DNA of 64,000 nucleotides, taken from NCBI RefSeq assembly GCF_027595985.1, contig NC_073312.1, positions 14,028,905-14,092,904 of the forward strand, written 5' to 3'. Of this stretch, positions 53,510-63,864 are shown piece after piece. A program made the translations under genes and the position numbers. Under the pieces are notes generated by a model, which saw only the letters and a list, made by a program, of their open reading frames with translations, ran no database searches and was not told the origin of the DNA. Within the stretch, counting starts at the first letter, position 1. Every line of letters begins with the position of its first letter. The stretch comes from Sorex araneus (taxonomy: Eukaryota > Chordata > Mammalia > Eulipotyphla > Soricidae).

Positions 53510-54360
53510 GATTGTTGATTTTCTCGAGTGGTCTCAGTAACGTCTCCATTCGTCCTAGCCCTGAGATTTTATTTTATTTTATTTTTTTAATAGTTTATTT
53601 TTAATTAGTGAATCAACGTGAGGGTACAGTTACATATTTATACATTTTTGTGCTCATGTTTCCCCCATACAGAGTTCGATAACCCATCCCTTCACCAGTG
53701 CCCATTCTCTACCACCAGTAAACCCAGGGTCCCTCCCACCCTCCCCAGTCCCGTCTCCCCCCACCCCAAACTGCCACTATGGCAGGGTATTCCCTTTCAT
53801 TCTCTCTCTCTGATTAGGTGTTGTGGTTTGCAATAAAGGTGTTGAGCGGCCATTGTGTTCAGTCTCTAGTCTACATTCGGCACGTGTCACTCCTCCCCCG
53901 CATGACCTCCAACCACATTTTACTTGGTGCTCCCTTCTCTGAGTTGCCCAGAATGAGACACCAGCCTCCAAGCCATGGAGTCAACCTCCTAGTACTTATT
54001 TCTACTATTCTTGGGTATTAGACTCCTAGTCTATTATTCTATATTCCACAGATGAGTGCAATCTTTCTATGTCTGTCTCTCTCTTTCTGACTCATTTCAC
54101 TTAGCATGATACTTTCCATGTTGATTCACTTATATGTAAACTTCATGACCTCATTTTTTCTAACAGCTGCGTAGTATTCCATTGTATAGATGTACCAAAG
54201 TTTCTTCAACCAGTCATCTGTTCTAGGGCACTCGGGTTTTTTCCAGATTTTTAGCCCTGAGATTTTAGAAGCCTCTCTTTACTCATCCTTCCCAACGGTG
54301 CCGCATTGAAGGCTCTTTCAGGTTCAGGGAAATGAGAACCATCATTGTTACTGGTTTATT
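53510..54360 (-). mobile_element. SOR-B SINE, long form, minus orientation, split by an L1
   Basis: The 3' part is at 53510-53571 (CTCGAGTGGTCTCAGTAACG, CCATTCGTCCTAGCCC). It resumes at 54252 (TAGCCCTGAGATTTTAGAAG, CTTCCCAACGGTGCCGC, GAAGGCTCTTTCAGG). The gap is exactly the L1 insertion. Confidence 0.88.
53572..54251 (-). mobile_element. L1 3' end, 5'-truncated, with 16-bp target duplication
   Basis: About 680 bp, tail at the left (TTTTATTTTATTTTTTTAAT). Carries GATAACCCATCCCTTCACC and GTAGTATTCCATTGTATAG, reversed 3' ORF2/UTR of L1. TAGCCCTGAGATTTTA at 53556-53571 and 54252-54267 flanks it. Too short to encode an active protein. Confidence 0.93.
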
Positions 54361-54798
54361 ATTATTACATATTATATTCCCCTATGTGTTGGGCAGCCTG
54401 GCTATGGGGTGCAGTGATGAAACTCAGAGTCTTGCCCACGGCCAGTATAGTCCTCTGATCCCTGAACTATCTTTCCAGCCCTTCTTTTCAGTTATAGACA
54501 TTCTAAATACAGTTGAGCATTATTCTAAGTCTTGGTTCAATTATTTGGAATGAATTTGATTTTTTGCATCTTGTTTTTAAATCCTTGTTGACTAAGACAG
54601 ACCAGCATGAAAGACAGGGGGGACTTGGACTGCAGGGCACATAGGAAGCCAACAAACAGTTAGCTACTCCCCAACTCTGACAAACCCCCTGAGGTCCCAT
54701 TGGATATGTGTGGATGGTGATGTTTCTTGTCTGCTTAACACACGGACACAGGCGTGTACCACGTGTGGGTGACACTTGAATGCAGCTTAATACAACAC
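54361..54798. other. Intergenic sequence
   Basis: A possible old minus-orientation SINE (GATGAAACTCAGAGTCTTGC to CTATCTTTCCAGCCC, 54413-54482). Otherwise unique. Confidence 0.5.
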
Positions 54799-54799
54799 A

Positions 54800-55025
54800 T
54801 TGGACTGGAGCAATAGCAGAGCACGTAGGGTGTTTGCCTTGCATGCCACTAACTTGGGTTCGATTCCTCCATCCCTCTCAGAGAGCCCGACAAGCTACCG
54901 AGAGTATCCCGCCCGCACGGCAGAGCCTGGCAAGCTACCTGTGGCGTATTCGATATGCCAAAAACGGTAACAAGTCTCACAGTGGAGACGTTACTGGTGC
55001 CCACTCGAGTGATACAGTGATACAG
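54800..55025 (+). mobile_element. SOR-B SINE (short form)
   Basis: GGACTGGAGCAATAGCAGAG, GGTTCGATTCCTCC, CCGACAAGCTACCGAGAGTA, GATATGCCAAAAACGGTAAC, ending GTGATACAGTGATACAG. Confidence 0.94.
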
Positions 55026-55924
55026 ATTGCAGCGCTGCCGTCTTGAGAAGAGGAATGCTTCTGACCCCGTGTGAGCTCCGAGAGCTGCTTCCTCTTACTC
55101 TTCCAGGTGGTTCTTTTCCTGGCGGGTGCAAACACGTGCTGCATGTTTGCACTCAGCCAAGCACTCCAGGGAGCCCCTCTTGCCTGCAGTTCCCCTCGTT
55201 GGTATTCTGCTTTGCGAACTCCAGAGACTCCGAGGCCTTCGGGGCCTCCTCTCCCTTCTCCCGGCTCCTCTCCCTCAACTCAGGAAACCCTCCCGGCAGG
55301 AGCTGGGCGGCATCCTAGCGCTCCCCTCATTTGTTTCCCATCTCTCGGGCATCTCTGCCTTTTGTTGCCCAAGAGTGAATGTTTTAGAAACGATTTTTTT
55401 TTGGGGGGGGGTGGCCGGGGGCGGTGGTCAACTTTGGCTTCTCTGTTGCGGCCTGCTGCAGGGCAAATCAGAGCCTTATTATTGTCTTGGTCAGCCTTGG
55501 AAGCCTGCGATCAATACGGAATGTTTTATTTAGCGCAGCTTAAAAGGAAAGACCCTGAGAAGGTGTCTGTGCCCTCCTCGGGGCCAGGATACGCAAAAGG
55601 GAGAGAACTTAGCACCACAGGGAGTCACTCGTTTCCGGTGGGTCTCCCTGTCTGGGCGGGGCCAGGGGTGCGCAGACTTGCCCTGGGCCCCGTGGAGCCT
55701 GTCAGGGCTGCTCTTGGGCCGCCAGATGTTGCTTGATTCAGGGCTGCGGCCCGAGGGTCCTCCTGGCACATCCGTCTCCCAGGCTTCCTCAACTTCTCTC
55801 CCTGTCGTGGTCTCTGTTTCTGCACAGAGGTTTGTAAATCTCCTACATGCTGGGAACAAATGTGTCATGGAATTTTAATTTCACAGCAAAATTAGTTAAG
55901 GGTTTTCTTTCTTCTTCTTCTTCG

Positions 55925-55996
<72 letters not shown>

Positions 55997-56565
55997 ATCC
56001 TTTTCCATAGGTTTGCTAGAACTTATTCCCATCCCCTGCTATTGACTCTATCCCATTTCCCCCCTCCTCCATCATTCGGGTTTCAGCTTCCAGGACCCGA
56101 ATGCCTTTGCTGGCTGGAGGAATCCACACCGTCACCTCGCAGAGCGTGTTTAGTTAATCCCGGTGCAAAGTCAGAACAGGTTGGAGGTCTCTCCCCCGCC
56201 CGCCTCTGGCTAACAAAGGAGCGGCAGGCGGGGCTGGCTCCCACCTGGAAACTATTCATTAGCTCTGTATTTGCCCCGCAGTCCAAGTCCCCCTAATTCC
56301 CTTCGGGAGATTGGAGTTACCTGGGCTGCTCCGGAGAGATCAATGAAACAAACTCATTAGCATTTGTAAGCAGGTCCGTGGGAGCCAGGCGGGAGGGATT
56401 CATTCTGTAGAGATCAACCCTGGCGAGGCCCCCCAAATCGAGCTAATCTGCCGCTCCAGCATCAAACTCAGATGCATCCGTCTCTGAATTTCCCTGGTGC
56501 TAACCCAGATATAAGAGCGTCAGGGCCCGGCACAAGGGCTGCCCAAATTCAGTCCTGGCACTCAG
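55026..56565. other. Intergenic unique sequence, candidate regulatory DNA
   Basis: GC-rich at 55180-55850; a 221-codon open frame at 55071-55736 is proline/serine-rich and unrecognised, so not called. A (CT)n tract lies at 55928-55993. The stretch 56220-56530 is complex, contains AGATCAATGAAACAAA and ATTAGC motifs, and may be conserved. Confidence 0.45.
55928..55993. repeat. (CT)n microsatellite
   Basis: About 32 CT units after a CTT run. Confidence 0.96.
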
Positions 56566-56645
56566 GTAACTTTTCATTCAATGTTTCTGAACTCCTACTG
56601 CACCCTATTTTCTAGGCACTGGGAGGGGCAAACCCAAGACTCTCC
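56566..56645 (-). mobile_element. Possible L2 3' remnant
   Basis: TTTTCATTCAATGTTTCTGA, CTCCTACTGCACCC and CTAGGCACTGGGA follow the reversed LINE-2 3' end. Confidence 0.5.
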
Positions 56646-56768
56646 AGCGCTGCTGCCTCTGGCGCTTACATGGATTCAGAGGCAGGCATTGGCGTGTGTG
56701 TCCATAAACATGTCTGTGTATGTGTATATTTATGTGCATACCCACCTATAATTAGACTATATACAGAC

Positions 56769-56890
56769 TTTTTTTTTTTTTTTGGCAAGAGGACACACAC
56801 CTGCCTGTCCTCAGAATTTATTCCTGGCTCTGTGTGCAGGGTTCATTGCTGGTGATGCTCAGGGGACCTGATGTGGTGGATTTGAGCCAC
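56769..56890 (-). mobile_element. SOR-A SINE fragment, minus orientation
   Basis: Poly(T), GAATTTATTCCTGGCTCTG, GTGATGCTCAGGGGACC, then degenerate. Confidence 0.7.
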
Positions 56891-56921
56891 ATACACAAAG
56901 ATATAACTGTAATAAGAATCA

Positions 56922-57170
56922 AGGGGCTGGCGTGATAGCACAGCGGTTGGGCGTTTGCCTTTCACGAAGCCGACTCGTGTTTGATTCTTCTGCCCCTCTC
57001 GGAGAGCCTGGCAAGCTACCGTGAGTATCGAGCCCGCCCGGCAGAGCCTGGCAAGCTACCCGTGGCATATTGGATATGCCAAAAGCAGTAACAACAAGTC
57101 TCACAATGAGAGACGTTACTGGTGCCCGCTCGAGCGAATCGATGAGCAATGGGATGACAGTGACAGTGAC
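56922..57170 (+). mobile_element. SOR-B SINE (short form) with target duplication
   Basis: AGGGGCTGGCGTGATAGCAC, CTCGGAGAGCCTGGCAAGC, GGATATGCCAAAAGCAGTAAC, ending GATGACAGTGACAGTGAC with no poly(A). TAAGAATCA at 56913-56921 and 57171-57179. Confidence 0.94.
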
Positions 57171-57186
57171 TAAGAATCAGGCCTCA

Positions 57187-57340
57187 GGAGCTGGGAAGAT
57201 GGCTTAAAGGACTGAAGACCTGGGCTGGGTCCCCCAAGCTTGTGTGCTCCCCCAAGCACTGCTAGGAGAGACCCCAAACAATGAACTAGGTTTCACTCCT
57301 GACCCTCAGCCAGGTGTGGCCTGAAGTCCCAAACACCAAC
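57187..57340 (+). mobile_element. Old SOR-like SINE
   Basis: GGAGCTGGGAAGATGGCTTA, CCCCCAAGCACTGCTAGGAG, AGCCAGGTGTGGCC. Confidence 0.6.
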
Positions 57341-57567
57341 CAAATAAGTAAATAAAACAATATAAAGACAAGAAAGAGCCAGGGAAAGGCTCCGTGAAGT
57401 GATTCCAAACACCCAAGTTCAGCAGCTCAGAGAGTCCAGCAGCTTCTGTGCAGAGATTCCAGCGTGCAGCTGGAAAATGGGCTAGAAAAGTCGAGCTTCC
57501 CGTTCTTTAAAGTTCTGTTCTATAAAGGTGAAGAGCGTTTCTCCCATTTGCAGACCCAAAGCCCAAG
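57341..57567. other. Unique spacer
   Basis: Nothing recognised. Confidence 0.5.
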
Positions 57568-57745
57568 GCTCGGGAGAGAGTACAGTGGGTGGGTGCTTGC
57601 CTTGTATGCAGCTAACCCTGGAGGGATCTTCAGCACCAGATTTGGTGCCCTGAGCACTGTGGGGAATGAGCCCTGAGCACAGAGTCAGGAGGAACTCCTG
57701 AGCAATGCTGGGTATGGTCCCCCAAGTGAAACAAAACAAAACAAC
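57568..57745 (+). mobile_element. SOR-A SINE, diverged
   Basis: CGGGAGAGAGTACAGTGGG, CTTGCCTTGTATGCAGC, GAGCACAGAGTCAGGAGGA, GCTGGGTATGGTCCCCC, tail of AAAAC units. Confidence 0.82.
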
Positions 57746-57851
57746 AAAACCCACCGAGAAAATAAATCCAACCTCAATTTCCTACGTTCTAGGCCTACTT
57801 TTGGCCTAACTCAGAATCCAGAATAGTTCGAAGATATTAGAAGTAAAAATT

Positions 57852-57950
57852 GGGGCCAGGAATACAAGCCAGTGGTAAAACAACAGTTTGTATATGTGAG
57901 TCCCTGGCCTCCAGCCCCAGCACTTACAGAGCAAAGCAAACCAACAAAAT
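57852..57950 (+). mobile_element. ID-like SINE
   Basis: GGGGCCAGGAATACAAGCC, AGTGGTAAAACAACAGTTTG, TATATGTGAGTCCCTGGCC, then A-rich tail. Confidence 0.65.
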
Positions 57951-57961
57951 GTAAAAAGGAG

Positions 57962-58400
57962 GAGTCTGAAGGAATAGCTCAGTGGTTTGGAATCCCTGCT
58001 TTCCATGCAGAAGGTCCTGAGTTCAATCCCTGGTGTCATCACCTGCGCTGGACTCAATACTAGTAGTGCTTCTATCCATGCTCCTGGGAGCCACGTGTGT
58101 TTGCTGACTGTTCTGCAGTCGATATGTGAGCACCACAAGAAAGGGTTGGGGCCCAGTGAGCACCACTAAAAGATGGATGCACACCATGGCCAGGAAGGCC
58201 AGGAAGTCCAATCCCTGGCCTGGAGCCCCTGTGCAAGCCCCTCAGTGATCTCAAATGAGCTCCACACCCACAACTAGTGTGGCCCCCAGTGAGTACATGT
58301 GCAAGCACCACAATTCAAGGAGGGCAACCTCGACCAAGCGTGCACAACTCCCGCTGAACACACAACTGAACTACAAAAGCACGTAATCCCTGCTCATCCC
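57962..58400 (+). mobile_element. Family D SINE: ID-like head with long body
   Basis: The head, GGAATAGCTCAGTGGTTTGG, CTTTCCATGCAGAAGGTCC and GAGTTCAATCCCTGG, is tRNA-like with A and B boxes. The body, more than 300 bp, repeats GTGAGCACCAC (58126-58136) and GTGAGCACCACT (58156-58167). No poly(A) tail is obvious, so the right end is approximate. Confidence 0.65.
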
Positions 58401-58584
58401 AGAAACGTCAACGAAGGGAAGCAAAGGGGAGAGACGGACGAACCAGCTAACTGACGAAATGACTTCTTAGAAGAAAAATGAAAATTGCTTTAAAATCTGC
58501 TCCCTTTACCTTATCAAGTCCTTAGTTCTAGGGGCTGGATTCTGCACTAAAGTCTTAGCTACTTTACATTTAAATTTCTACCCA
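58401..58584. other. Unique spacer
   Basis: Nothing recognised. Confidence 0.5.
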
Positions 58585-58715
58585 AGGGCCAGAGAGATAG
58601 TAGGCACTGATTCCTTCTCTAGCATCTCCTATGGTCCCCCACGCCTGCCAGGAGTGATCCCTAAGCTCAGAGCCTCGAGTCAGCCTTGGGTACAGCCTCG
58701 TATCGCCCCAAACAA
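58585..58715 (+). mobile_element. SOR-A SINE, internally deleted
   Basis: GGGCCAGAGAGATAGTAGGC jumps to CATCTCCTATGGTCCCCC; the B-box region is lost. Confidence 0.75.
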
Positions 58716-59399
58716 TTAAAAACTAAAAATAAAATTTCTACCCGATCTTTGCTTTCTCTTTCTCCCACCTTCTGCTTCCGATATCTTAATCCTCAAGATA
58801 TGGTCTGTTACACCAACCACGCTCATGATGAACCTCGGATTGTGGCCAGTTCCCTCCGGCAGGGGAAGATCACGTAAGCAGCAGAGGGTCTGCTGAATCA
58901 GCAGAGGAGTGGGGTGTGGAAGCACTTTTTGGCCATCTGCTCACAGCTCTCTTTTCTTCCTGACTCATAGCATCCTGGTTTTATTCACCATAGCCCGGAG
59001 ACTGCAGCCGGTCGGGAAGGGTGAACTCTTCTTCCATTCTAGTGTTTTGACATCGAATCCACTGAAAACCATCATGGAGGTTTCTTGTCGAAGGAATGGC
59101 TTGGACTTGGAGCATGAGAGAGGAGGGGGTGTCATATTTGGGGAGGTTAAGAAAGTTTTCCAGAGTCATTTGAGAAACCCAAGTCATTTGAGAAATCCAC
59201 ATTCACATGGATTGCTGATGGGATGCTCTTGTTTTATAAGATTTTCCATATTACAGCAATCCTGTTGGGATGATCTCGCCAAAGAGGATGAATGAGTAGG
59301 GTAAAGATAATAAAAAGGAAAAAGGGAGATTACCCATTTCATCTTCATTTCATCTTTTTGTTGCAGCAATAACCAGGGATCAAGTATACTTGTTTGTGA
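58716..59399. other. Intergenic unique sequence
   Basis: A short direct repeat, CATTTGAGAAA(C/T)CCA, occurs at 59167 and 59184. Nothing else recognised. Confidence 0.5.
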
Positions 59400-59538
59400 T
59401 GCTTGTACCCAGTTGGTTGGGTGCTGAAATCACACACAGCAGATTTGCATTAGTCATGCGGGATGGTGCCAGGGAATAAACTCCTGGCCTCACACTGCTA
59501 GGCACAGGGTTTACTACCAGTCAACTTCTCCAGGCCCC
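59400..59538 (-). mobile_element. Old SINE, minus orientation
   Basis: GCCAGGGAATAAACTCCTGG and CTTCTCCAGGCCCC at the right resemble a reversed tRNA-like head. Confidence 0.45.
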
Positions 59539-59554
59539 CAGAAATTGTTTTCTT

Positions 59555-59731
59555 TTTTCTTTTTTTTTCTTTTTGGGTCACACCTGGCAATGCACAGGGA
59601 TTACTCCTGGCTCTGCACTCAAGAATTACTCCTGGCCATGCTCAGGGGACCATATGGGATGCTGGGGATCGAACCCGGGTCAGCCGCATGCAAGGCAAAC
59701 ACCCTACCCACTGTGGTATCGCTCCAGCCCT
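59555..59731 (-). mobile_element. SOR-A SINE with 16-bp target duplication, minus orientation
   Basis: Poly(T), GGGTCACACCTGGCAATGC, GGACCATATGGGATGCTGGG, GGTATCGCTCCAGCCC. CAGAAATTGTTTTCTT at 59539-59554 and 59732-59747. Confidence 0.96.
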
Positions 59732-59747
59732 CAGAAATTGTTTTCTT

Positions 59748-60179
59748 AAAGACATCACTGAAGAAGTCAATTACCAAGGCAGAAATCATCCTAATTCCTG
59801 TCCCCCTACTATATCAGATAATAAATCTTGCAGACAGGATTTAGCTGGGTGATTCTTCAGTTCCATGTGACATCAATAAAGGGCAGGTGGTGGTCTTTGG
59901 CTCACTGGTAGGATCTTAATAACGGTCACCTATCTTGTACCTGAGTAAGGGTTGGGAGCAGGCTGGGCTCAGCTGAGAACCACCGTAGCACACAATTCAA
60001 TTCTTTCAGTGCCGGTCTTTAGTCGTTAAACTTTATTTGTGAGTCCATGAACAAAGAAAAAGGCTGCACAGCCCCTCAGGAGCCAGCCTCTCCCCATGCT
60101 TGATTGGCTGAAGTATCACCATTCCACCAGGCTCAGGAAGGAGGAACATGAATCCCTATATTTTCTGGGAGAGAGAGCA
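59748..60179. other. Intergenic unique sequence
   Basis: Nothing recognised. Confidence 0.5.
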
Positions 60180-60302
60180 GTGGTGCTCAGAGCTTACTGC
60201 TGGTGGTGCTTGGGGGCCCATACATGGTACTGGGGGTTGAATCTGGGTAGGTCATGTGCAAAGCAAATGCCTACCCTTGCTCCTGTATTATCTCTCTGGC
60301 CT
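60180..60302 (-). mobile_element. Old SOR-A SINE, minus orientation
   Basis: GTGGTGCTCAGAGCTTACTGC, GGGGGTTGAATCTGGG, GTATTATCTCTCTGGCC. Confidence 0.72.
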
Positions 60303-60329
60303 TTCTTTCTCTTTTCCTTTCTCTTTCTT

Positions 60330-60503
60330 GGGGCCAACAAGATAGTACTTGATAGTACATGCAAGTGCTTACCTTCCATGCACACGGTTTGGATTTGATC
60401 CCTGGCATCTCATACGGTCCCCCAAGCACCATGAGGAGTGATCCCTGAGCACAGAGTCAGGAGTAGCCCCTGAGTTCCACTGGGAGGCCCCCAAACAAAA
60501 CAA
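60330..60503 (+). mobile_element. SOR-A SINE, diverged
   Basis: GGGGCCAACAAGATAGTAC, CATCTCATACGGTCCCCC, GAGCACAGAGTCAGGAGTAG, A-rich tail. Confidence 0.85.
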
Positions 60504-61317
60504 AATAGAATTATTTTATTGAGAGGTAAAATTAGATTATTATATCATTTCATAAGCTGTTGGTAAATTCTTATGAGACTATGAATTAGATATAAACAGA
60601 AAGTTTTACTATGCAAGAACCACCGACCTCTTGATGAGAGAAAAGCATTAAAGAATTTGCAACCAGATTAAAACAGATAAAAGAGCGACCAATATCCCAG
60701 TGGTTCTCCCAGCTTTCTTCCTTTGTCCCTCTCTGCCTGTTTATCCAAATCTCTTACTGCCTGTGCATACTTCCTAGGACCTTGAGTCATTGGGTCTTTA
60801 GGGTTGAAGAGCTCATTAATCCTTGGGTGGCCTCCAAACACTGGTCAAAAAAAAAAAAATCCTCCAGTTTGCATTCCCTTTGTTTCCCCCTTAACCAGTT
60901 AGAAACTTTAACAAGAGCCCCGTCCAGAAGCAAGAAAGTCTAATCAGACCAGAGGGACCACTCATGGCACACCACTGTAATTCCTAGCTCACGTGACACA
61001 GAAGAACACAGCCTATGAGCCCCAGGTGATGTTTGCAAGCAAAGGAGAACATTTCATTTTTCTAACCTCTGTGGACCAAGCATCAGAGAGAACAGGTGAA
61101 TGAGTTGGACAAGAACCTTAGCTTTGCACCACCTCCCTCTTGTGTGTATGCAACAACATCATTCCTATAAAGCACATAAGTGAGTGCCTACTGCATAGTG
61201 ATGTACCGATAAATGAGATTTCTCACCATCCTCATTGTCATTAACATAATCGCAGCCAGTATTATTACCGTCACCACTAAGGTTAGTGTCATCATTTTTT
61301 TCAAGTCCACATAACAT
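60504..61317. other. Intergenic unique sequence
   Basis: AT-rich; no repeat or exon recognised. Confidence 0.5.
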
Positions 61318-61418
61318 GTGCTCACTTCGGCAGCACATACACTAAAATTGGAATGATACAGGGAAGATTAGCATGGCTCCTGCACAAGGAGCAAATTTGT
61401 GAAGCACTCCATATTTTT
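61318..61418 (+). pseudogene. RNU6P: U6 snRNA retropseudogene
   Basis: GTGCTCACTTCGGCAGCAC, TAAAATTGGAATGATACA and AAGATTAGCATGGC identify U6 snRNA (spliceosomal, normally 107 nt). It is broken: 101 bp long, about six bases lost after AAGGA in the 3' half, the ACAGAG box changed to ACAGGG, and other transitions. No PSE or TATA box is evident upstream. A terminal T run is kept. Confidence 0.93.
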
Positions 61419-61465
61419 ATTTCACCCCATGAATTTACTTGATTTAACATCAGACAGGCATGCTC

Positions 61466-61664
61466 ATGGGAGAGCTTGGCAAGCTCCCCGTGGTGTATTC
61501 ATATGCCAAAACCAGTAACAGTGATGGGTCTCATTCTCCTGACCCTGAAAGAGCCTCCAATGCGGCATCGTTGGGAAGGACGAGTAAAGAGAGGCTTCTA
61601 AAATCTCAGGACTAGGACGAATGGAGACATTACTGAGACCACTGGAGAAAATCGATGATCAACG
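61466..61664 (+). mobile_element. SOR-B SINE, long form, 5'-truncated
   Basis: GAGCTTGGCAAGCTCCCCG, ATATGCCAAAACCAGTAACAG, CATTCTCCTGACCCTGAAAG, AAAATCTCAGGACTAGGACG, ending ATCAACGGGATGATGATG, which expands into the GAT array. Confidence 0.9.

Positions 61665-61720
<56 letters not shown>
61665..61720. repeat. (GAT)n microsatellite, tail of SOR-B
   Basis: About 18 GAT units starting at the GGGATGA end of the SINE. Confidence 0.96.
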
Positions 61721-63118
61721 GCGAACATATCCTCTCAGTGCCTTGAAGGGTTTGCATTCTGCACATGTGAACAAAGGAGTTAACTCCCTGCATTGCACCT
61801 TCTGGTTCCTGGTAGAAGCTCCTCTGAGAGCTGAATCAGGTGACTCTAGGGCTTTCCCTTCCAAGCCTGTGGTTAGGGGCGCTCACTGCCCCACCTGCCC
61901 CCAGGAAAGGGTGGGAGCCCATTCAGGGAGGAACCAGGTGGAACTGGATTTTCTTCCCCTGTTGCCTTAGCCCTGTGTGTCTTATAGTCCTTTGTTCTCC
62001 CAAACAAAGCAAGAGGAAACCTTCCTCCACTTGTAAATACTATGGCTACAAACCCAGACTGTGGGCCTTTACTAAGCAACTTGTACTGGAGGCCAGAGAC
62101 TACTCCCCTTACCCTTCCACCCTCACCCCCCCAGAGCCGACAAGTGAATCAAGTGTAGGAATGGGTGGAGGCATAGCATGGGGCCTCATTACAGTCCAAG
62201 CCATCAGTTTATCCACCAAAGATGCTAGCTAAGTCATGGATCCTTCCCCACAACCCCCTTCCTTTTCTCCTCCCTCTTCGCCAGTCTTTTCTCACTTCCT
62301 ATTAGGATAGTCAGGGCCATCAAGAACTCTGTCACCAGTGGCTCTTTCTCCCAGGTCTGGGAAACAAATCTATTCAAAATCAAAAACTGAACAGGCACCT
62401 GTGGGATTAGGTCAGGGGAATAGTGCAAAAGAGCTCTCCAGTGAGAAACCCAAGCAGCTGTATACAGGACTCTTTAATGCGTTACTCAATCTTCATCAAT
62501 CTTCTTGGAAGCTTTTGAAAGTGTCAAGGAATTCAGCTTGCAAAGGAAATAGTCTCCTTTCTTAGAGTGAAGCCCCAGATGGAAATTTTAAGGCCAATAA
62601 TAGAGGGTTCTTGCATATCATTTAAGTGTGAGACAAAGTCTTTATACTTCAATTGAGGACTCATGTCTGGAGACTGAGAGATTAGAATATTAGGAAAGAT
62701 CTGTCCCAAAATGCAGGAAGCTGCTTGTTTGACAGCCAGATATTTATTTGCCAGAAACGCAAGGGGGAAAAAAATCTGGCCAGGCTAGTGGTCAAAGAGA
62801 GTGGACCTTGCTTTGGTTGAGAAAGCACGGGCTTAAGTAGCTTCCTGGATGTGGATAATACAATAGCCTTGGGGAACATATTCTGTTGTTCCTCCTCCCC
62901 ACGACCCCGCCCTGCCCTTTTCTTGGTAGCTGCTTTAGATGGGAATTATTGCAACTTTGCAATGATATATTAAGGGCTTGAGTGATACCTGCCTGTTTCC
63001 TGGCAACCTCTGAATCATCTTATTTATCCTTAAGAATAGATGGCTCACCAAGTAGGGGACTATTCTTCCCCCCTCTGAGTAAAATCCAGACACCACACCA
63101 CATGTGAGTGTGCGGTCA
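61721..63118. other. Intergenic unique sequence
   Basis: No repeat family or exon recognised. Confidence 0.5.
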
Positions 63119-63132
63119 AACAAACAAACAAA

Positions 63133-63172
<40 letters not shown>
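63119..63172. repeat. (CAAA)n-(CA)n microsatellite
   Basis: Four CAAA units then about 18 CA units. Confidence 0.96.
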
Positions 63173-63173
<1 letters not shown>

Positions 63174-63265
63174 CTAGCTGGGAATGTTGAACTGCGTTAA
63201 AGATCCTTTCTATAGAAAATGAATTGTATATAATTTGCCTTTAATTAATTTAATAGGATGTGTGG

Positions 63266-63489
63266 GTGGAGTGATAGCACAGCAGGTAGGCCGACCCGGG
63301 TTCGATTCCTCCACTCCTCTCGGAGAGCCCAGAAAGCTACCGAGAGTATCCCACCCCCACGGCAAATCCTGGCAAGCTACCTGTGGTGTATTCGATATGC
63401 CAAAAACAGTTACAAGTCTCACAATGGAGACGTTACTGGTACCTGCTGGAGCAAATCGATGAGCAACGGATGACAGTGATACGGTGAAA
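63266..63489 (+). mobile_element. SOR-B SINE (short form) with 11-bp target duplication
   Basis: GTGGAGTGATAGCACAGC, GGTTCGATTCCTCC, CTCGGAGAGCCCAGAAAGC, TATGCCAAAAACAGTTACAAG, ending GATGACAGTGATACGGTG. About 20 bp of the head are deleted. AGGATGTGTGG at 63255-63265 and 63490-63500. Confidence 0.95.
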
Positions 63490-63500
63490 AGGATGTGTGG

Positions 63501-63592
63501 TCCACACTCAGCAGTGCTTGGGAGACCTTTGTAGCACTGAGGGTAAGTTGTATGCAAGGAAAATGCTCTAGCCCTTGTGCTGTTTCTACAGT
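63501..63592 (-). mobile_element. SOR-like SINE fragment, minus orientation
   Basis: CTCAGCAGTGCTTGGGAG, GTTGTATGCAAGGAAAATGC, GCTGTTTCTACAGTCCCC. Confidence 0.6.
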
Positions 63593-63605
63593 CCCCCCAA
63601 ATTTT

Positions 63606-63772
63606 TATTTTATTTATTTATTTGGGGTGGGGGGAGCTAAGGGCTTGCTCCTGGCTCTACGCTCAGGAATCATTCTTGGTGGGCTCAGGGCCCATAAGAG
63701 GTGCTAGGGATCAAACCCAGGTTGGTCATATGCAAGGCAAGTGCCCTACCCTCTGAACTATTGATCTGGCTC
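63606..63772 (-). mobile_element. SOR-A SINE, diverged, minus orientation
   Basis: CTTGCTCCTGGCTCTACGCTC, GGGATCAAACCCAGGTTGG, GCAAGGCAAGTGCCCTACCC. Confidence 0.85.
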
Positions 63773-63796
63773 CAAATTTGCATTTTAAAAGTACAG

Positions 63797-63860
63797 GGCA
63801 CAGATATTGACCCTGGGTGGGCTGCATGAAAGGCAAATGCTACGCTACTGCTCACCCATA
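63797..63860 (-). mobile_element. SOR-like SINE head fragment, minus orientation
   Basis: GACCCTGGGTGGGCTGCATG, AAAGGCAAATGCTACGCTAC. Confidence 0.55.
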
Positions 63861-63864
63861 CTTT

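Noticed and set aside
55071..55736. 221-codon open frame on the plus strand
   Set aside because: Biased composition, no recognised domain, overlapping frames of similar length, no exon signals.
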